This document shows, one piece after another, positions 6,922 to 14,151 of a stretch of DNA of 17,181 bases. The translations under genes were made by a program, and so were the position numbers. The notes under the pieces are model-generated. The model was not told where the DNA came from, made no database searches, and saw only the letters and a list, made by a program, of their open reading frames with translations. Numbering within the stretch: the first letter of the stretch is position 1; the number at the start of each line of letters is the position of its first letter. Source of the DNA: Betaproteobacteria bacterium (GTDB lineage Bacteria > Pseudomonadota > Gammaproteobacteria > Burkholderiales > Casimicrobiaceae); contig JAAFHR010000011.1 in assembly GCA_013298455.1 (NCBI GenBank), positions 1 to 17,181 of the forward strand, in the 5' to 3' direction.

Positions 6922-7595
6922 CAAGCCTCCACGCCACTCATTGCATTCAATGCCTGGCCGCATTGAACAACTCGATTTTTCACCTCGATTGCGCCAGCCA
7001 ACGCACTAGTAAAACTTCTGCGGGCAAACTTCTTTGCTCCGTATTCGAAGTCTCGAACAAAGAGTTCTGCGTTCCCTGAATCGGCCTGCACTTTGAACAC
7101 CTGGCCTACGAGATATCTGTGTTTGGCTGTATTGACGAAGGAAGCAACATAAGCGTACTCGTCGTCTTTCAGCAACTCCTCTAGCAATGACTTCAGTTTG
7201 CTAGCGGGGATTTCTTTCGCGACCGTATTCAGATTGCATTCTTTGACCGTGAGGACACCGTTCAGAAGAAGGCAGTTTACAAGTTGCGCAAAGACCTCGT
7301 ATAGAGATCGAACCGCATGAAGACAAGCGAGCATATTCGCTTCACTTACAAGCATCGCTCTGTCAAATTCCGCCTGGCGAGAGGAAACACCAAGTGCGTA
7401 TTGCACATTCGTGAGAGCGAATTCAGTGTGGTTTTCAATGATTCCGCTCATCGCGTCGCGCGCGGTTTTCATGTGGTGAACAAACAGGCCATCGTATCTA
7501 CCCAATGAGTCGAGCGTCTCCCGCTCCCTGCTGGTGACGCCATACCTCTTGTCAATGAAGTCACGGAGCTCATTGAGTTTCCACGAATCTTTCAT
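6921..7595 (-). CDS. Unknown helical 224-residue protein, accessory-type
   Basis: I do not recognise a characterised family. The protein appears almost entirely alpha-helical, with no signal peptide or membrane segment. Notable patches are RYDGLFVHHMKTARDAMSG (about residues 33-51), a central hydrophobic helix SEANMLACLHAVRSLYEVFAQL, and FVNTAKHRYLVGQVFKV, where N-x2-KHR resembles conserved blocks in some HEPN-like or Cthe_2314-like families (weak impression). An R-x6-H spacing at R33 to H40 is loosely like the HEPN R-x4-6-H motif but could be chance. Composition is lower in GC than its neighbours: I counted 29/60 and 27/60 GC in lines 7021 and 7141, against 35/60 at 6181 and 37/60 at 8161, consistent with transfer. 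It is coupled by TGATG to a ribbon-helix-helix protein. AGAAAGAA about 8 bases before ATG is a modest ribosome-binding site. A toxin- or defence-like role is speculation. Confidence 0.7.
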   Translation of the reverse strand: MKDSWKLNELRDFIDKRYGVTSRERETLDSLGRYDGLFVHHMKTARDAMSGIIENHTEFALTNVQYALGVSSRQAEFDRAMLVSEANMLACLHAVRSLYEVFAQLVNCLLLNGVLTVKECNLNTVAKEIPASKLKSLLEELLKDDEYAYVASFVNTAKHRYLVGQVFKVQADSGNAELFVRDFEYGAKKFARRSFTSALAGAIEVKNRVVQCGQALNAMSGVEA

Positions 7596-7675
7596 TGCTG
7601 ATTCTTTCTCGTCGAGGTGGATCCTAGTTCACGCCGGGATTACGCGTTTCCGTGCGCCGAACTTTGCCAAATGCG

Positions 7676-8848
7676 TCACTTCGCCAGCGCCTTCATAGCA
7701 TCCGTCAATCCCTGCACCGTCGTTGGATACATCCGATCATTCATGAGCTTTTTGATGATGTCGGTGGAGTAGGTGTATTCCCACGCGCGGGGTGGCATGG
7801 GGTTGAGCCAGGCGACGCGCTTGAAGTGGTTGGTGACGCGCTGCAGCCATGCCTTTCCGGTTTCGGAATTGGTGTATTCGACGCTGCCGCCTTCCATTTC
7901 GATTTCGTACGGACTCATTGCGGCGTCGCCCACAAAAATTACTCGGTAATCGGGGCCGTACTTGTGCAGCAAATCCATGGTGAGCGTGCGCTCGGTGCTG
8001 CGGCGACGATTGGTTTTCCATACGAAGTCGTAAAGGCAGTTGTGGAAGTAGAAATGTTCTAAGCGCTTGAATTCAGATTTCGCGGCAGAGAAAAGTGCTT
8101 CGACTTGTTCGATGTGATCGTCCATCGATCCACCGATGTCTAAGAGCAACAAAACCTTCACCGCGTTGCGTCGCTCAGGGCGCATTTGGATCGAGAGCAT
8201 GCCCGCGTTTTTGCCCGTTTCTTCGAGCGTGTGTGGCAGATCGAGCTCGTCGACCGCGCCTTCGCGAGCGAAGCGCCGTAAACGACGGAGCGCGACTTTT
8301 ACGTTTCGGATATTGAAATCAACGTTGTCATCGTAATCACGAAATTGCCGCTCGTCCCACACCTTCACCGCACTGCGATTTCGGCTTTTGTCTTGCCCGA
8401 TGCGAATGCCCGCCGGGTTGTCACCATACGCACCAAAGGGCGAGGTCCCGCCGGTGCCGATCCATTTGTTACCGCCTTGGTGGCGCTCTTGTTGCTCTTC
8501 AAGACGTTTCTTCAACGTCTCCATCAGCTCATTCCAGTCCATCGCTTTGAGCTTTTCGCGCTCCTCAGCGGTGAGCGTTTTCTCAAGGATTTTTTTGAGC
8601 CACTCGTCCGGAATCGCTGTCTTTAGATCAACCAGCTCAGAGACGCCTTTGAAGTATTCCGCGAACGCAAAATCGTAGCGATCAAACTTGCTCTCGTCCT
8701 TAACAAGCGTGGCTTTCGAGAGATAGTAAAAATCATCAATGGAGGGCGAAATCACGTCCTGTTTCAACGCTTCGAGCAGCGTCAGAAACTCGCGCGTGCT
8801 GGGCTTTAGGCCACGATGTCGGAGGTGGTAGAAAAAGTCGAGGAGCAT
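7676..8848 (-). CDS. VWA-domain CoxE-like protein
   Basis: A 390-residue protein starting at MLLDFFYHLRHRGLKPSTRE, the conserved N-terminus of this family. The first 200 residues are helical and charged, with a Gly-rich linker (GGNKWIGTGGTSPFGAYGDN, about 125-144). The von Willebrand A domain follows, with a MIDAS-type motif VLLLLDIGGSMDDH (D237, S241) and a second acidic site at FVGDAAMSPYE (D308). CoxE-like VWA proteins usually work with a MoxR-type AAA+ ATPase in metal-centre insertion or complex maturation; no such ATPase is adjacent here. The longest open frame begins at 9070, but its extra 74 residues are translated from the repeat pair at 8907-9011 (CHPERERRIS and SFAALRMT), so I place the start at 8848 although no good Shine-Dalgarno is visible. 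The stop lies 80 bases from the start of the 224-residue gene. Confidence 0.9.
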   Translation of the reverse strand: MLLDFFYHLRHRGLKPSTREFLTLLEALKQDVISPSIDDFYYLSKATLVKDESKFDRYDFAFAEYFKGVSELVDLKTAIPDEWLKKILEKTLTAEEREKLKAMDWNELMETLKKRLEEQQERHQGGNKWIGTGGTSPFGAYGDNPAGIRIGQDKSRNRSAVKVWDERQFRDYDDNVDFNIRNVKVALRRLRRFAREGAVDELDLPHTLEETGKNAGMLSIQMRPERRNAVKVLLLLDIGGSMDDHIEQVEALFSAAKSEFKRLEHFYFHNCLYDFVWKTNRRRSTERTLTMDLLHKYGPDYRVIFVGDAAMSPYEIEMEGGSVEYTNSETGKAWLQRVTNHFKRVAWLNPMPPRAWEYTYSTDIIKKLMNDRMYPTTVQGLTDAMKALAK

Positions 8849-8906
8849 GAATGGATTTTGACAGAACGGAGAAGCACTTTTTCTAAGGGGCCTGCGCTGC
8901 GGCGTT

Positions 8907-8931
8907 GTCATCCTGAGCGCAGCGAAGGATC
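8907..8931 (+). repeat. TCATCCTGAG/GAAGGATC dispersed repeat, arm D
   Basis: GTCATCCTGAGCGCAGCGAA followed by GGATC. This is the cleanest copy in the window and faces arm E at 8984-9011. Confidence 0.85.
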
Positions 8932-8983
8932 GGGTCGTTTTCCACTTCACTCGTTGTGTGCAGACGCTGGCGTGCTGCCAGCT

Positions 8984-9011
8984 GATCCTTCGCTCGCGCT
9001 CAGGATGACAG
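8984..9011 (-). repeat. TCATCCTGAG/GAAGGATC dispersed repeat, arm E (inverted)
   Basis: GATCCTTCGCTCGCGCTCAG followed by GATGACAG, the reverse complement of arm D with small changes in the centre. The D/E pair spans 8907-9011 and fills most of the gap between the tandem-GNAT gene and the VWA gene. Confidence 0.85.
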
Positions 9012-9032
9012 TGCTCTTTCGGGGTGCCCACC

Positions 9033-10124
9033 CTACAGGCGAAGCTCCATGAGCATCTCGCCATCATCAATCTTGCCCGTGTCGCGAAAGCCCAGTTTTT
9101 CGTAAAACGGTTTCGCGCTACCGGTCTCCATCACGTAAGAGAGCGTGACTGTTTTGATGCCCGGCATCCCGCGCGCCTTATCGATCACGGCTCGTAGCGC
9201 TTGCTCGCCGTAGCCTTTGCCTTGGTGGGCGAAATCGATCATCAAACGCCAGACGTAGAGCGAATCGATAGCTTCGTTTTTTGCTTTGGCCGCTACAATG
9301 TTCAGCGTTGGATCGAAGAGCATGATGAAACCAACGGGCGTGTCGTCAACGTAAATGCCACGTGCCCAAGCGTTGTTGCTCAGGAAGGATTGCGCGACGG
9401 ACACGGCGTTGGGCGCGACCATTTTCGAGCCGATCACGCCGGGGTTTAAGCGGTGAAGCGCGATGATGTTGTCCGCATGTACTTCAACAAACCGGATGGG
9501 CTTCGCAACGTTTGGAGCTTCGAATCCGCCACTCGTGAGCCGCGCCTCGAGCTTCGCTTTCGCTGCGGGCCATTCGCTTGCGAGCATCGAATAGATCACG
9601 GTGTCACGAACGGTGCTGTCGCGACGCGGAGCGTGATGGCGAATCACACCATCGCGTTTTGCGCCGAGTTTTTCGATGGCGCGTTGTGAAGCGTAGTTGA
9701 AGTTGTCGGTGCGCCAACCGACTACAGGCGCTTGCAAGGTTTCGAAAGCGCGCTGCATCAGCATGAGCTTACACGTCGTGTTGACGTTCGAACGCTGCGC
9801 GCTCTTTCGATACCAGGTGTAGCCGATTTCCACGCGCTTAATCGCTGGAACGATGTCGTGATAACTCGTTGAACCGAGCACCTTGCCGGTGGCAATATCG
9901 ATCACTGCATGAGCGAGCCGATGCCCCTCAGCGCGGCCTTTGAGCGCGGCTTCGATGTAGGCGCGTGTGCTTTCTGGCTCAGGCACCGAGGTCACCCAGA
10001 GCTTCCACAATTCACCATCGGCAGCGGCTTCGCGTAAACCGGCTTCGTGCGACAGATTGAGTGGCTCTAAGCGGATGCCGTCTCGCTCCAAAACAGCCTC
10101 GGGTGGCCATACTCCGTTAGTCAT
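9033..10124 (-). CDS. Tandem GNAT N-acetyltransferase (RimJ/RimL-like + GNAT)
   Basis: A 363-residue protein of two GNAT domains. The first (about residues 12-183) is of the RimJ/RimL N-terminal-acetyltransferase type: RDGIRLEPLNLSHEAGL at the front, EIGYTWYRKSAQRSNVNT at the acetyl-CoA region, and NFNYASQRAIEKLGAKRDGV near its end. The second (about 207-363) carries the motif-A loop HQGKGYG (300-306) and AKPFYEKLGF. Acetyl-CoA is the expected cofactor; acceptors are unknown. In the first domain the Q/R-x2-G-x-G/A loop is replaced by QRSNVNT, as is common in RimL-like proteins. The ATG at 10124 is chosen over an in-frame TTG at 10142 because GAGGAA (10127-10132) directly precedes it. The gene overlaps the upstream CoA-ligase-like gene by 8 bases (ATGACTAA), so the two are almost certainly translated together. 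Confidence 0.9.
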   Translation of the reverse strand: MTNGVWPPEAVLERDGIRLEPLNLSHEAGLREAAADGELWKLWVTSVPEPESTRAYIEAALKGRAEGHRLAHAVIDIATGKVLGSTSYHDIVPAIKRVEIGYTWYRKSAQRSNVNTTCKLMLMQRAFETLQAPVVGWRTDNFNYASQRAIEKLGAKRDGVIRHHAPRRDSTVRDTVIYSMLASEWPAAKAKLEARLTSGGFEAPNVAKPIRFVEVHADNIIALHRLNPGVIGSKMVAPNAVSVAQSFLSNNAWARGIYVDDTPVGFIMLFDPTLNIVAAKAKNEAIDSLYVWRLMIDFAHQGKGYGEQALRAVIDKARGMPGIKTVTLSYVMETGSAKPFYEKLGFRDTGKIDDGEMLMELRL

Positions 10125-11385
10125 ATTTCCTCGCGTCATCAATCACCTTGCCATCGTTGGCCAAACTACCCACCGCGGCAAAAACTATGTCGCCACCGAG
10201 CTTCGTGATGTCGCGGAGCACACCGGAAATTTGTTGCTTCAACACATCGTCGTGTGTAGCGCTTTCAACATGCAAAGCCATCGCATCTTTTTGATCGGGG
10301 TTGGTGACGACCAAACGCACGCGCCCCAACTGTGGAAAGCGCTTGGCGACCGCATCGATTTGCGAAGGATGCACAAACATACCTTTGACCTTCGCTGTTT
10401 GATCCGCGCGGCCCATCCAGCCTTTAATGCGTAAATTGGTGCGCCCCGTGGGGCAGGTGCCGGGCAACACAGCAGAGAGATCGCCCGTGCCGAAACGAAT
10501 GAGCGGGTAATCAGGGTTGAAAGTTGTGACGACGACCTCGCCCACGTCGCCATCGGGCAACACCTCGCCCGTACCGGGGCGCACGATTTCAAGAATGATG
10601 TCTTCATCAACGATCATGCCTTGCACGTTGCCGTTGGCGTCCGGTGCCTCGTAGGCAATCAAGCCGAGCTCAGCGGTGGCGTAGGTTTGCGTGGCCAGAA
10701 TGCCGCGCGCTTTGAGCGACTCTCGGAGTTGCGGTGGGAAGTATTCGCCCGAGACCGATGCTTTTTTGAGTGAGGTAATCGGCGCGCCCAGCTCGTCAGC
10801 CTTTTCAAGCAGGATGCGTAAAAACGAGGGCGTTCCGGTGTAGGCATTCGGTTGCAAATCATGCATTGCAGCGATCTGCTGTTCGGTTTGTCCCACGCCT
10901 GCGGGAAACACGGTGCAACCCAGTGCAGTCGCACCTTCGTCCATGATCCAGCCGCCGGGGGTCATGTGATAGCTGAAGGTGTTGTGCACCAAATCGCCAG
11001 CACGAAATCCGGCGGCGTAAAGCGCGCGGGCTGTGCGCTCATAGCCCAGCGGTGAATCACCTTCGGGTTCGTAGATGGGGCCGGGCGAGGCAAACACTTT
11101 TGTCGCGCGGCGCGATGCACTGCCCCATCCCGCAGCAGCGTACCCACCGAACGGGCGAGCAGCTTTTTGTCGCTCTAGCAGTTCGCTTTTTCGCAACACG
11201 GGCAGCGTGGCGAGCGCAGCGCGCGAGGTGATGGTGGTCGCGTTGACATCGGAGAGTAGCGCTGCGAACGCTGGGGCGTTTTGTTTAGCGTGAGCGATCT
11301 GCGCGGGAAGCCTCGAAAAAAGGTCTTGATCGCGCTCAGCAGCGGTACGCTTTTCTTTGGGGTCGGGGAAGTGGCTTAGGGACAT
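10117..11385 (-). CDS. Phenylacetate-CoA-ligase-like (PaaK family) adenylate-forming enzyme
   Basis: A 422-residue ANL-superfamily protein, close to PaaK in length. It has AYTGTPSFLRILLEKADELG (181-200), SVSGEYFPPQLRESLKARG (211-229), the core A5-type block QTYATAELGLIAYE with E239, GEVVVTTFNPDYPLIRFGTGDL with D302, and the C-terminal hinge and subdomain GRADQTAKVKGMFVHPSQID (325-344), which is diagnostic of PaaK-type ligases. K413 in NDGKVIDD is the probable catalytic lysine. The usual glycine-rich SSGTTGxP loop is not present; KVFASPGPIYEPEGDSPLGY takes its place. The reaction is presumably acid + ATP + CoA to acyl-CoA, with acid unknown. The longest open frame starts at 11556, but its first 57 residues include RPVRPEPVEG, the translation of the repeat at 11511-11540, so the ATG at 11385 is used. 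It overlaps the tandem-GNAT gene downstream. Confidence 0.88.
   Translation of the reverse strand: MSLSHFPDPKEKRTAAERDQDLFSRLPAQIAHAKQNAPAFAALLSDVNATTITSRAALATLPVLRKSELLERQKAARPFGGYAAAGWGSASRRATKVFASPGPIYEPEGDSPLGYERTARALYAAGFRAGDLVHNTFSYHMTPGGWIMDEGATALGCTVFPAGVGQTEQQIAAMHDLQPNAYTGTPSFLRILLEKADELGAPITSLKKASVSGEYFPPQLRESLKARGILATQTYATAELGLIAYEAPDANGNVQGMIVDEDIILEIVRPGTGEVLPDGDVGEVVVTTFNPDYPLIRFGTGDLSAVLPGTCPTGRTNLRIKGWMGRADQTAKVKGMFVHPSQIDAVAKRFPQLGRVRLVVTNPDQKDAMALHVESATHDDVLKQQISGVLRDITKLGGDIVFAAVGSLANDGKVIDDARKYD
10127..10132 (-). promoter_or_regulatory. Shine-Dalgarno deciding the tandem-GNAT start
   Basis: GAGGAA on the minus strand lies just upstream of ATG 10124 and inside the end of the CoA-ligase-like gene. 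The upstream in-frame TTG at 10142 has no comparable site. Confidence 0.55.
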
Positions 11386-11510
11386 GCGATGCTTTCTTGG
11401 CCGTTTTGCGGAGTTGTGGCTTGAACGCGGCAAAATGAGTGTTTGCTGTTGAGGTTGCGGTTGGTCGCCCGGCCCTTTGATGCGTTGCCAACGCTGGCGC
11501 GAATCGACCA

Positions 11511-11540
11511 ACCCTTCGACAGGCTCAGGGCGAACGGGTC
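11511..11540 (+). repeat. CCTTCGACAGGCTCAGGG dispersed repeat
   Basis: ACCCTTCGACAGGCTCAGGG followed by CGAACGGGTC. This is a widespread intergenic repeat type whose translation (RPEPVEG) is a frequent annotation artefact. It is the only copy in the window and lies in the divergent gap between the CoA-ligase-like and FAD dehydrogenase genes. Confidence 0.8.
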
Positions 11541-11580
11541 GGGCGAATACGCTCAATGGTACTTAAATCATCACTCTTGA

Positions 11581-12993
11581 ATGCCGATTTTGATTGAAAC
11601 TCTGCGCACTGCGTTTGCTGGACACTTATTCACCGACGACGCTGACAAAGCGCCCTTTCTCATCGACTGGCGCGGCAAGTGGACTGGCAAGGCACTGGCT
11701 GTCGTTCAGCCTGACAGCACGGAAGATGTAGCCGCAGTCGTGCGCTGGTGCGTTGCAAACGATGCGTCGGTAGTACCGCAGGGCGGCAACACGGGGATGT
11801 CGGGCGCGGCGACGCCCGATGAAAGTGGGCGCGCTGTTGTGATCTCCTTGGCTCGAATGAATCGAATTCGCGATGTCGACGCGATCAACAACACGATGAC
11901 GGTCGATGCGGGTTGCGTGTTGCAAACCATTCAAGAGGAAGCCGCGCGACGGGATCGGCTGTTTCCATTGAGCCTGTCCGCTGAGGGTTCTTGCATGATT
12001 GGCGGCAATTTATCGACCAATGCGGGTGGCGTCGGCGTGCTTCGCTACGGCAATGCGCGGGAGCTTTGTCTCGGGCTCGAAGTGGTGACTGCCGACGGTG
12101 AAATTTGGCATGGCTTGCGTGGCTTGCGCAAAGACAATTCAGGCTACGACTTGCGGGATTTGTTCATTGGTGCTGAGGGGACGTTGGGGATCATCACAGC
12201 CGCCACGTTGAAGCTTTTTCCGCTGCCCCGTGCCCGACTGTGCGCGTGGGCAACGGTCGCGACTGTGGATGACGCGCTCAGCGTTTTGGCCTTGGCGCAG
12301 AAAAAGGTGGGCGCACGGTTGACCGCGTTTGAGCTGATGTCGAATGACTGCGTTGATTTGTTGTTGGAGCAGTTTCCGCAACTTCGCTGGCCGACGAGCG
12401 AGCGAAGTGCGTGGTACGTGTTGATCGAAATTTCCGATCCCGACAGCGATGTCAACGCCAACGCCGCGCTCGAATCAATTCTCGAAATGGCGCTAGAAAG
12501 CGAACTAGTTTCCGACGCGGCCGTCGCCACCAACCTAGCACAAGCCCGCGAATTCTGGGCGCTGCGGGAAAACATGGGTGAAGCGCAGGTCAAAGCTGGC
12601 AAGAACATCAAACACGACATTTCGGTGCCGATTTCAAAGTTTCCCAGCTTCATCAAAACCACCAATCGGCACATCGAATCGCAATTCTCCGACGCACGAA
12701 TGATCGTGTTTGGGCATCTGGGCGATGGCAATTTGCACTACAACGTGTCACCAAAAACTGGCGCAAAGGGCGAGCGATTCACCGAGATTGAACCGCTGGT
12801 GAATCGAATCGTTCACGATGCAGTGATCGCTTGCGAAGGCTCAATTTCAGCAGAGCACGGCCTGGGCGTTTTACGCCGCAACGAAGCGCTCCGGTACAAA
12901 AGCGATGTCGAGATGAAGATGCAGCGAGCGATCAAACAAGCGCTCGATCCGCGTGGCATCATGAATCCTGGGAAAGGGATGGGTGCGGTGTAA
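11581..12993 (+). CDS. FAD-linked 2-hydroxyacid dehydrogenase (GlcD/D2HGDH/D-LDH family)
   Basis: A 470-residue flavoprotein of the VAO/PCMH fold. The FAD-binding domain runs from about residue 38: VPQGGNTGMSGAATPD (65-80), VDAGCVLQTIQ (108-118), FPLSLSAEGSCMIGGNLSTN (128-147), NAGGVGVLRYGNARELCLGL and LFIGAEGTLGIITAATLKLF (194-213). The FAD-oxidase C-terminal domain has FGHLGDGNLHYNV with H379 and H386, and SISAEHGLG with E425, matching the metal-binding His/His/Glu of D-2-hydroxyglutarate dehydrogenases. It oxidises a D-2-hydroxyacid to the 2-oxoacid; electron-transferring flavoprotein or a quinone is the usual acceptor. The exact substrate (2-hydroxyglutarate, lactate or glycolate) is not decided. 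This is the only plus-strand gene, standing alone between divergent and convergent neighbours. No clear Shine-Dalgarno precedes the ATG; the start is chosen because the preceding frame is not family-like. Confidence 0.92.
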   Translation: MPILIETLRTAFAGHLFTDDADKAPFLIDWRGKWTGKALAVVQPDSTEDVAAVVRWCVANDASVVPQGGNTGMSGAATPDESGRAVVISLARMNRIRDVDAINNTMTVDAGCVLQTIQEEAARRDRLFPLSLSAEGSCMIGGNLSTNAGGVGVLRYGNARELCLGLEVVTADGEIWHGLRGLRKDNSGYDLRDLFIGAEGTLGIITAATLKLFPLPRARLCAWATVATVDDALSVLALAQKKVGARLTAFELMSNDCVDLLLEQFPQLRWPTSERSAWYVLIEISDPDSDVNANAALESILEMALESELVSDAAVATNLAQAREFWALRENMGEAQVKAGKNIKHDISVPISKFPSFIKTTNRHIESQFSDARMIVFGHLGDGNLHYNVSPKTGAKGERFTEIEPLVNRIVHDAVIACEGSISAEHGLGVLRRNEALRYKSDVEMKMQRAIKQALDPRGIMNPGKGMGAV

Positions 12994-13007
12994 AACTGAG
13001 GCAATAG

Positions 13008-13027
13008 GTGGCGCGCACACGTGCCAC
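13008..13027. terminator. Possible hairpin between convergent genes
   Basis: GTGGCGCG-CACA-CGTGCCAC can form an 8-bp stem (one G-U on the RNA of the plus strand) with a 4-base loop, 14 bases after the stop of the FAD dehydrogenase gene and in the gap before the end of hemB. There is no T-run after it on either strand, so an intrinsic terminator is only a weak call. Confidence 0.25.
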
Positions 13028-13113
13028 GCTCTGGGACTAGCGCTGAACGTTCGCTTCATACTTAACTGCTGACGCGATCAAACTGAACTTCGAGCGCCCA
13101 GCCCCGCTAGAAA

Positions 13114-14124
13114 CTATCTGCTGCTCGCTAGCGCTCGCGCCGCATCGATCGCGCCGTAGGTCAAGATCGCGCTTGCGCCCGCCCGGCGAAACGCGATGAG
13201 CGCTTCCATCAAACACTTGTCGTAATCAAGCCAACCGTTGGCTGCGGCGGCTTTGAGCATCGCGTATTCGCCGCTCACTTGATAAACGGCGACAGGCATT
13301 TTGAATTCGTTTCTGACGCGGGCGAGGATGTCAAGGTAGGGCATACCGGGCTTCACCATGAGCATGTCGGCACCTTCGGCCACATCGAGTGCGCATTCAC
13401 GAATCGCTTCATCGCTGTTGGCGACATCAAGCTGATACGTTTCTTTGCTGCTCTTGCCCAAATTGGCAGACGATCCCACGGCATCTCGAAACGGGCCGTA
13501 AAAACAGCTGGCGAACTTTGCGCTGTAGGCCAGAATTTTGGTTTGAAAGAAACCGGCGTCATCAAGCGCCGCGCGAACCGCACCGATACGCCCGTCCATC
13601 ATGTCGCTGGGTGCGACAAAATCAGCGCCCGCTGCAGCGTGGCTCAGAGCTTGTTTAATGAGCACATCAACGGTTTCATCGTTCATCACGTAGCGAGCCG
13701 GATCGCGCTCATCGATCAAACCGTCTTGGCCGTGCGATGTATACGGATCGAGCGCGACGTCTGTGATGATCGCGATATTGGGCGCCGCGGACTTAAGTGC
13801 TTTCACCGCGCGTGGAATCAAGCCTGTGGTGCTGTACGCTTCTTCGGCGAGCGGCGTTTTCGCGGTCTCGATCACGGGAAACAATGCAATGCCAAACACG
13901 CCAAACTTCGCCGCCTCGGTCGCGCGTTCAATCAGCAAATCGATACTCATCCGCTCGACGCCGGGCATCGATGCGATGGCCTGGATACGCCGTTCACCTT
14001 CAATCACGAACACTGGCCAAATCAGATTCGCCGCCGAGAGCGAATGCTCGCGCATCATGTTTCGGGTGAAAGCATCGCGACGCATGCGCCGCATCCGAAT
14101 CGTTGGGTAGCCGGGTGTGTTCAT
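13114..14124 (-). CDS. hemB: Delta-aminolevulinic acid dehydratase (porphobilinogen synthase)
   Basis: A 336-residue HemB, full length. It condenses two 5-aminolevulinate molecules to porphobilinogen in cytoplasmic haem biosynthesis. The two active-site lysines are K203 (LAYSAKFASCFYGPFRDA) and K258 (DMLMVKPGMPYLD), the latter forming the Schiff base. The metal-site region is TDVALDPYTSHGQDG (121-135), with Asp at 122, 126 and 134 where zinc enzymes have Cys, so this is the Asp-rich, magnesium-using class typical of many Proteobacteria. The N-terminus PTIRMRRMRRDAFTRNMMRE fits the family start. The ATG is 27 bases downstream of the exonuclease stop on the same strand, so it may share that transcript; no strong Shine-Dalgarno or separate promoter is obvious in the gap. 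Confidence 0.98.
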   Translation of the reverse strand: MNTPGYPTIRMRRMRRDAFTRNMMREHSLSAANLIWPVFVIEGERRIQAIASMPGVERMSIDLLIERATEAAKFGVFGIALFPVIETAKTPLAEEAYSTTGLIPRAVKALKSAAPNIAIITDVALDPYTSHGQDGLIDERDPARYVMNDETVDVLIKQALSHAAAGADFVAPSDMMDGRIGAVRAALDDAGFFQTKILAYSAKFASCFYGPFRDAVGSSANLGKSSKETYQLDVANSDEAIRECALDVAEGADMLMVKPGMPYLDILARVRNEFKMPVAVYQVSGEYAMLKAAAANGWLDYDKCLMEALIAFRRAGASAILTYGAIDAARALASSR

Positions 14125-14151
14125 GACCGTATTGTATTTCTCAACGATGCG

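Noticed and set aside
3381..9011. Possible CRISPR array from the repeated palindromes
   Set aside because: Arms are scattered between genes in inverted pairs with unequal spacing, not direct repeats with regular spacers, and no cas genes are present.
10125..10142. TTG start for the tandem-GNAT gene
   Set aside because: The downstream ATG at 10124 has GAGGAA just before it and the six extra residues are not family-like.
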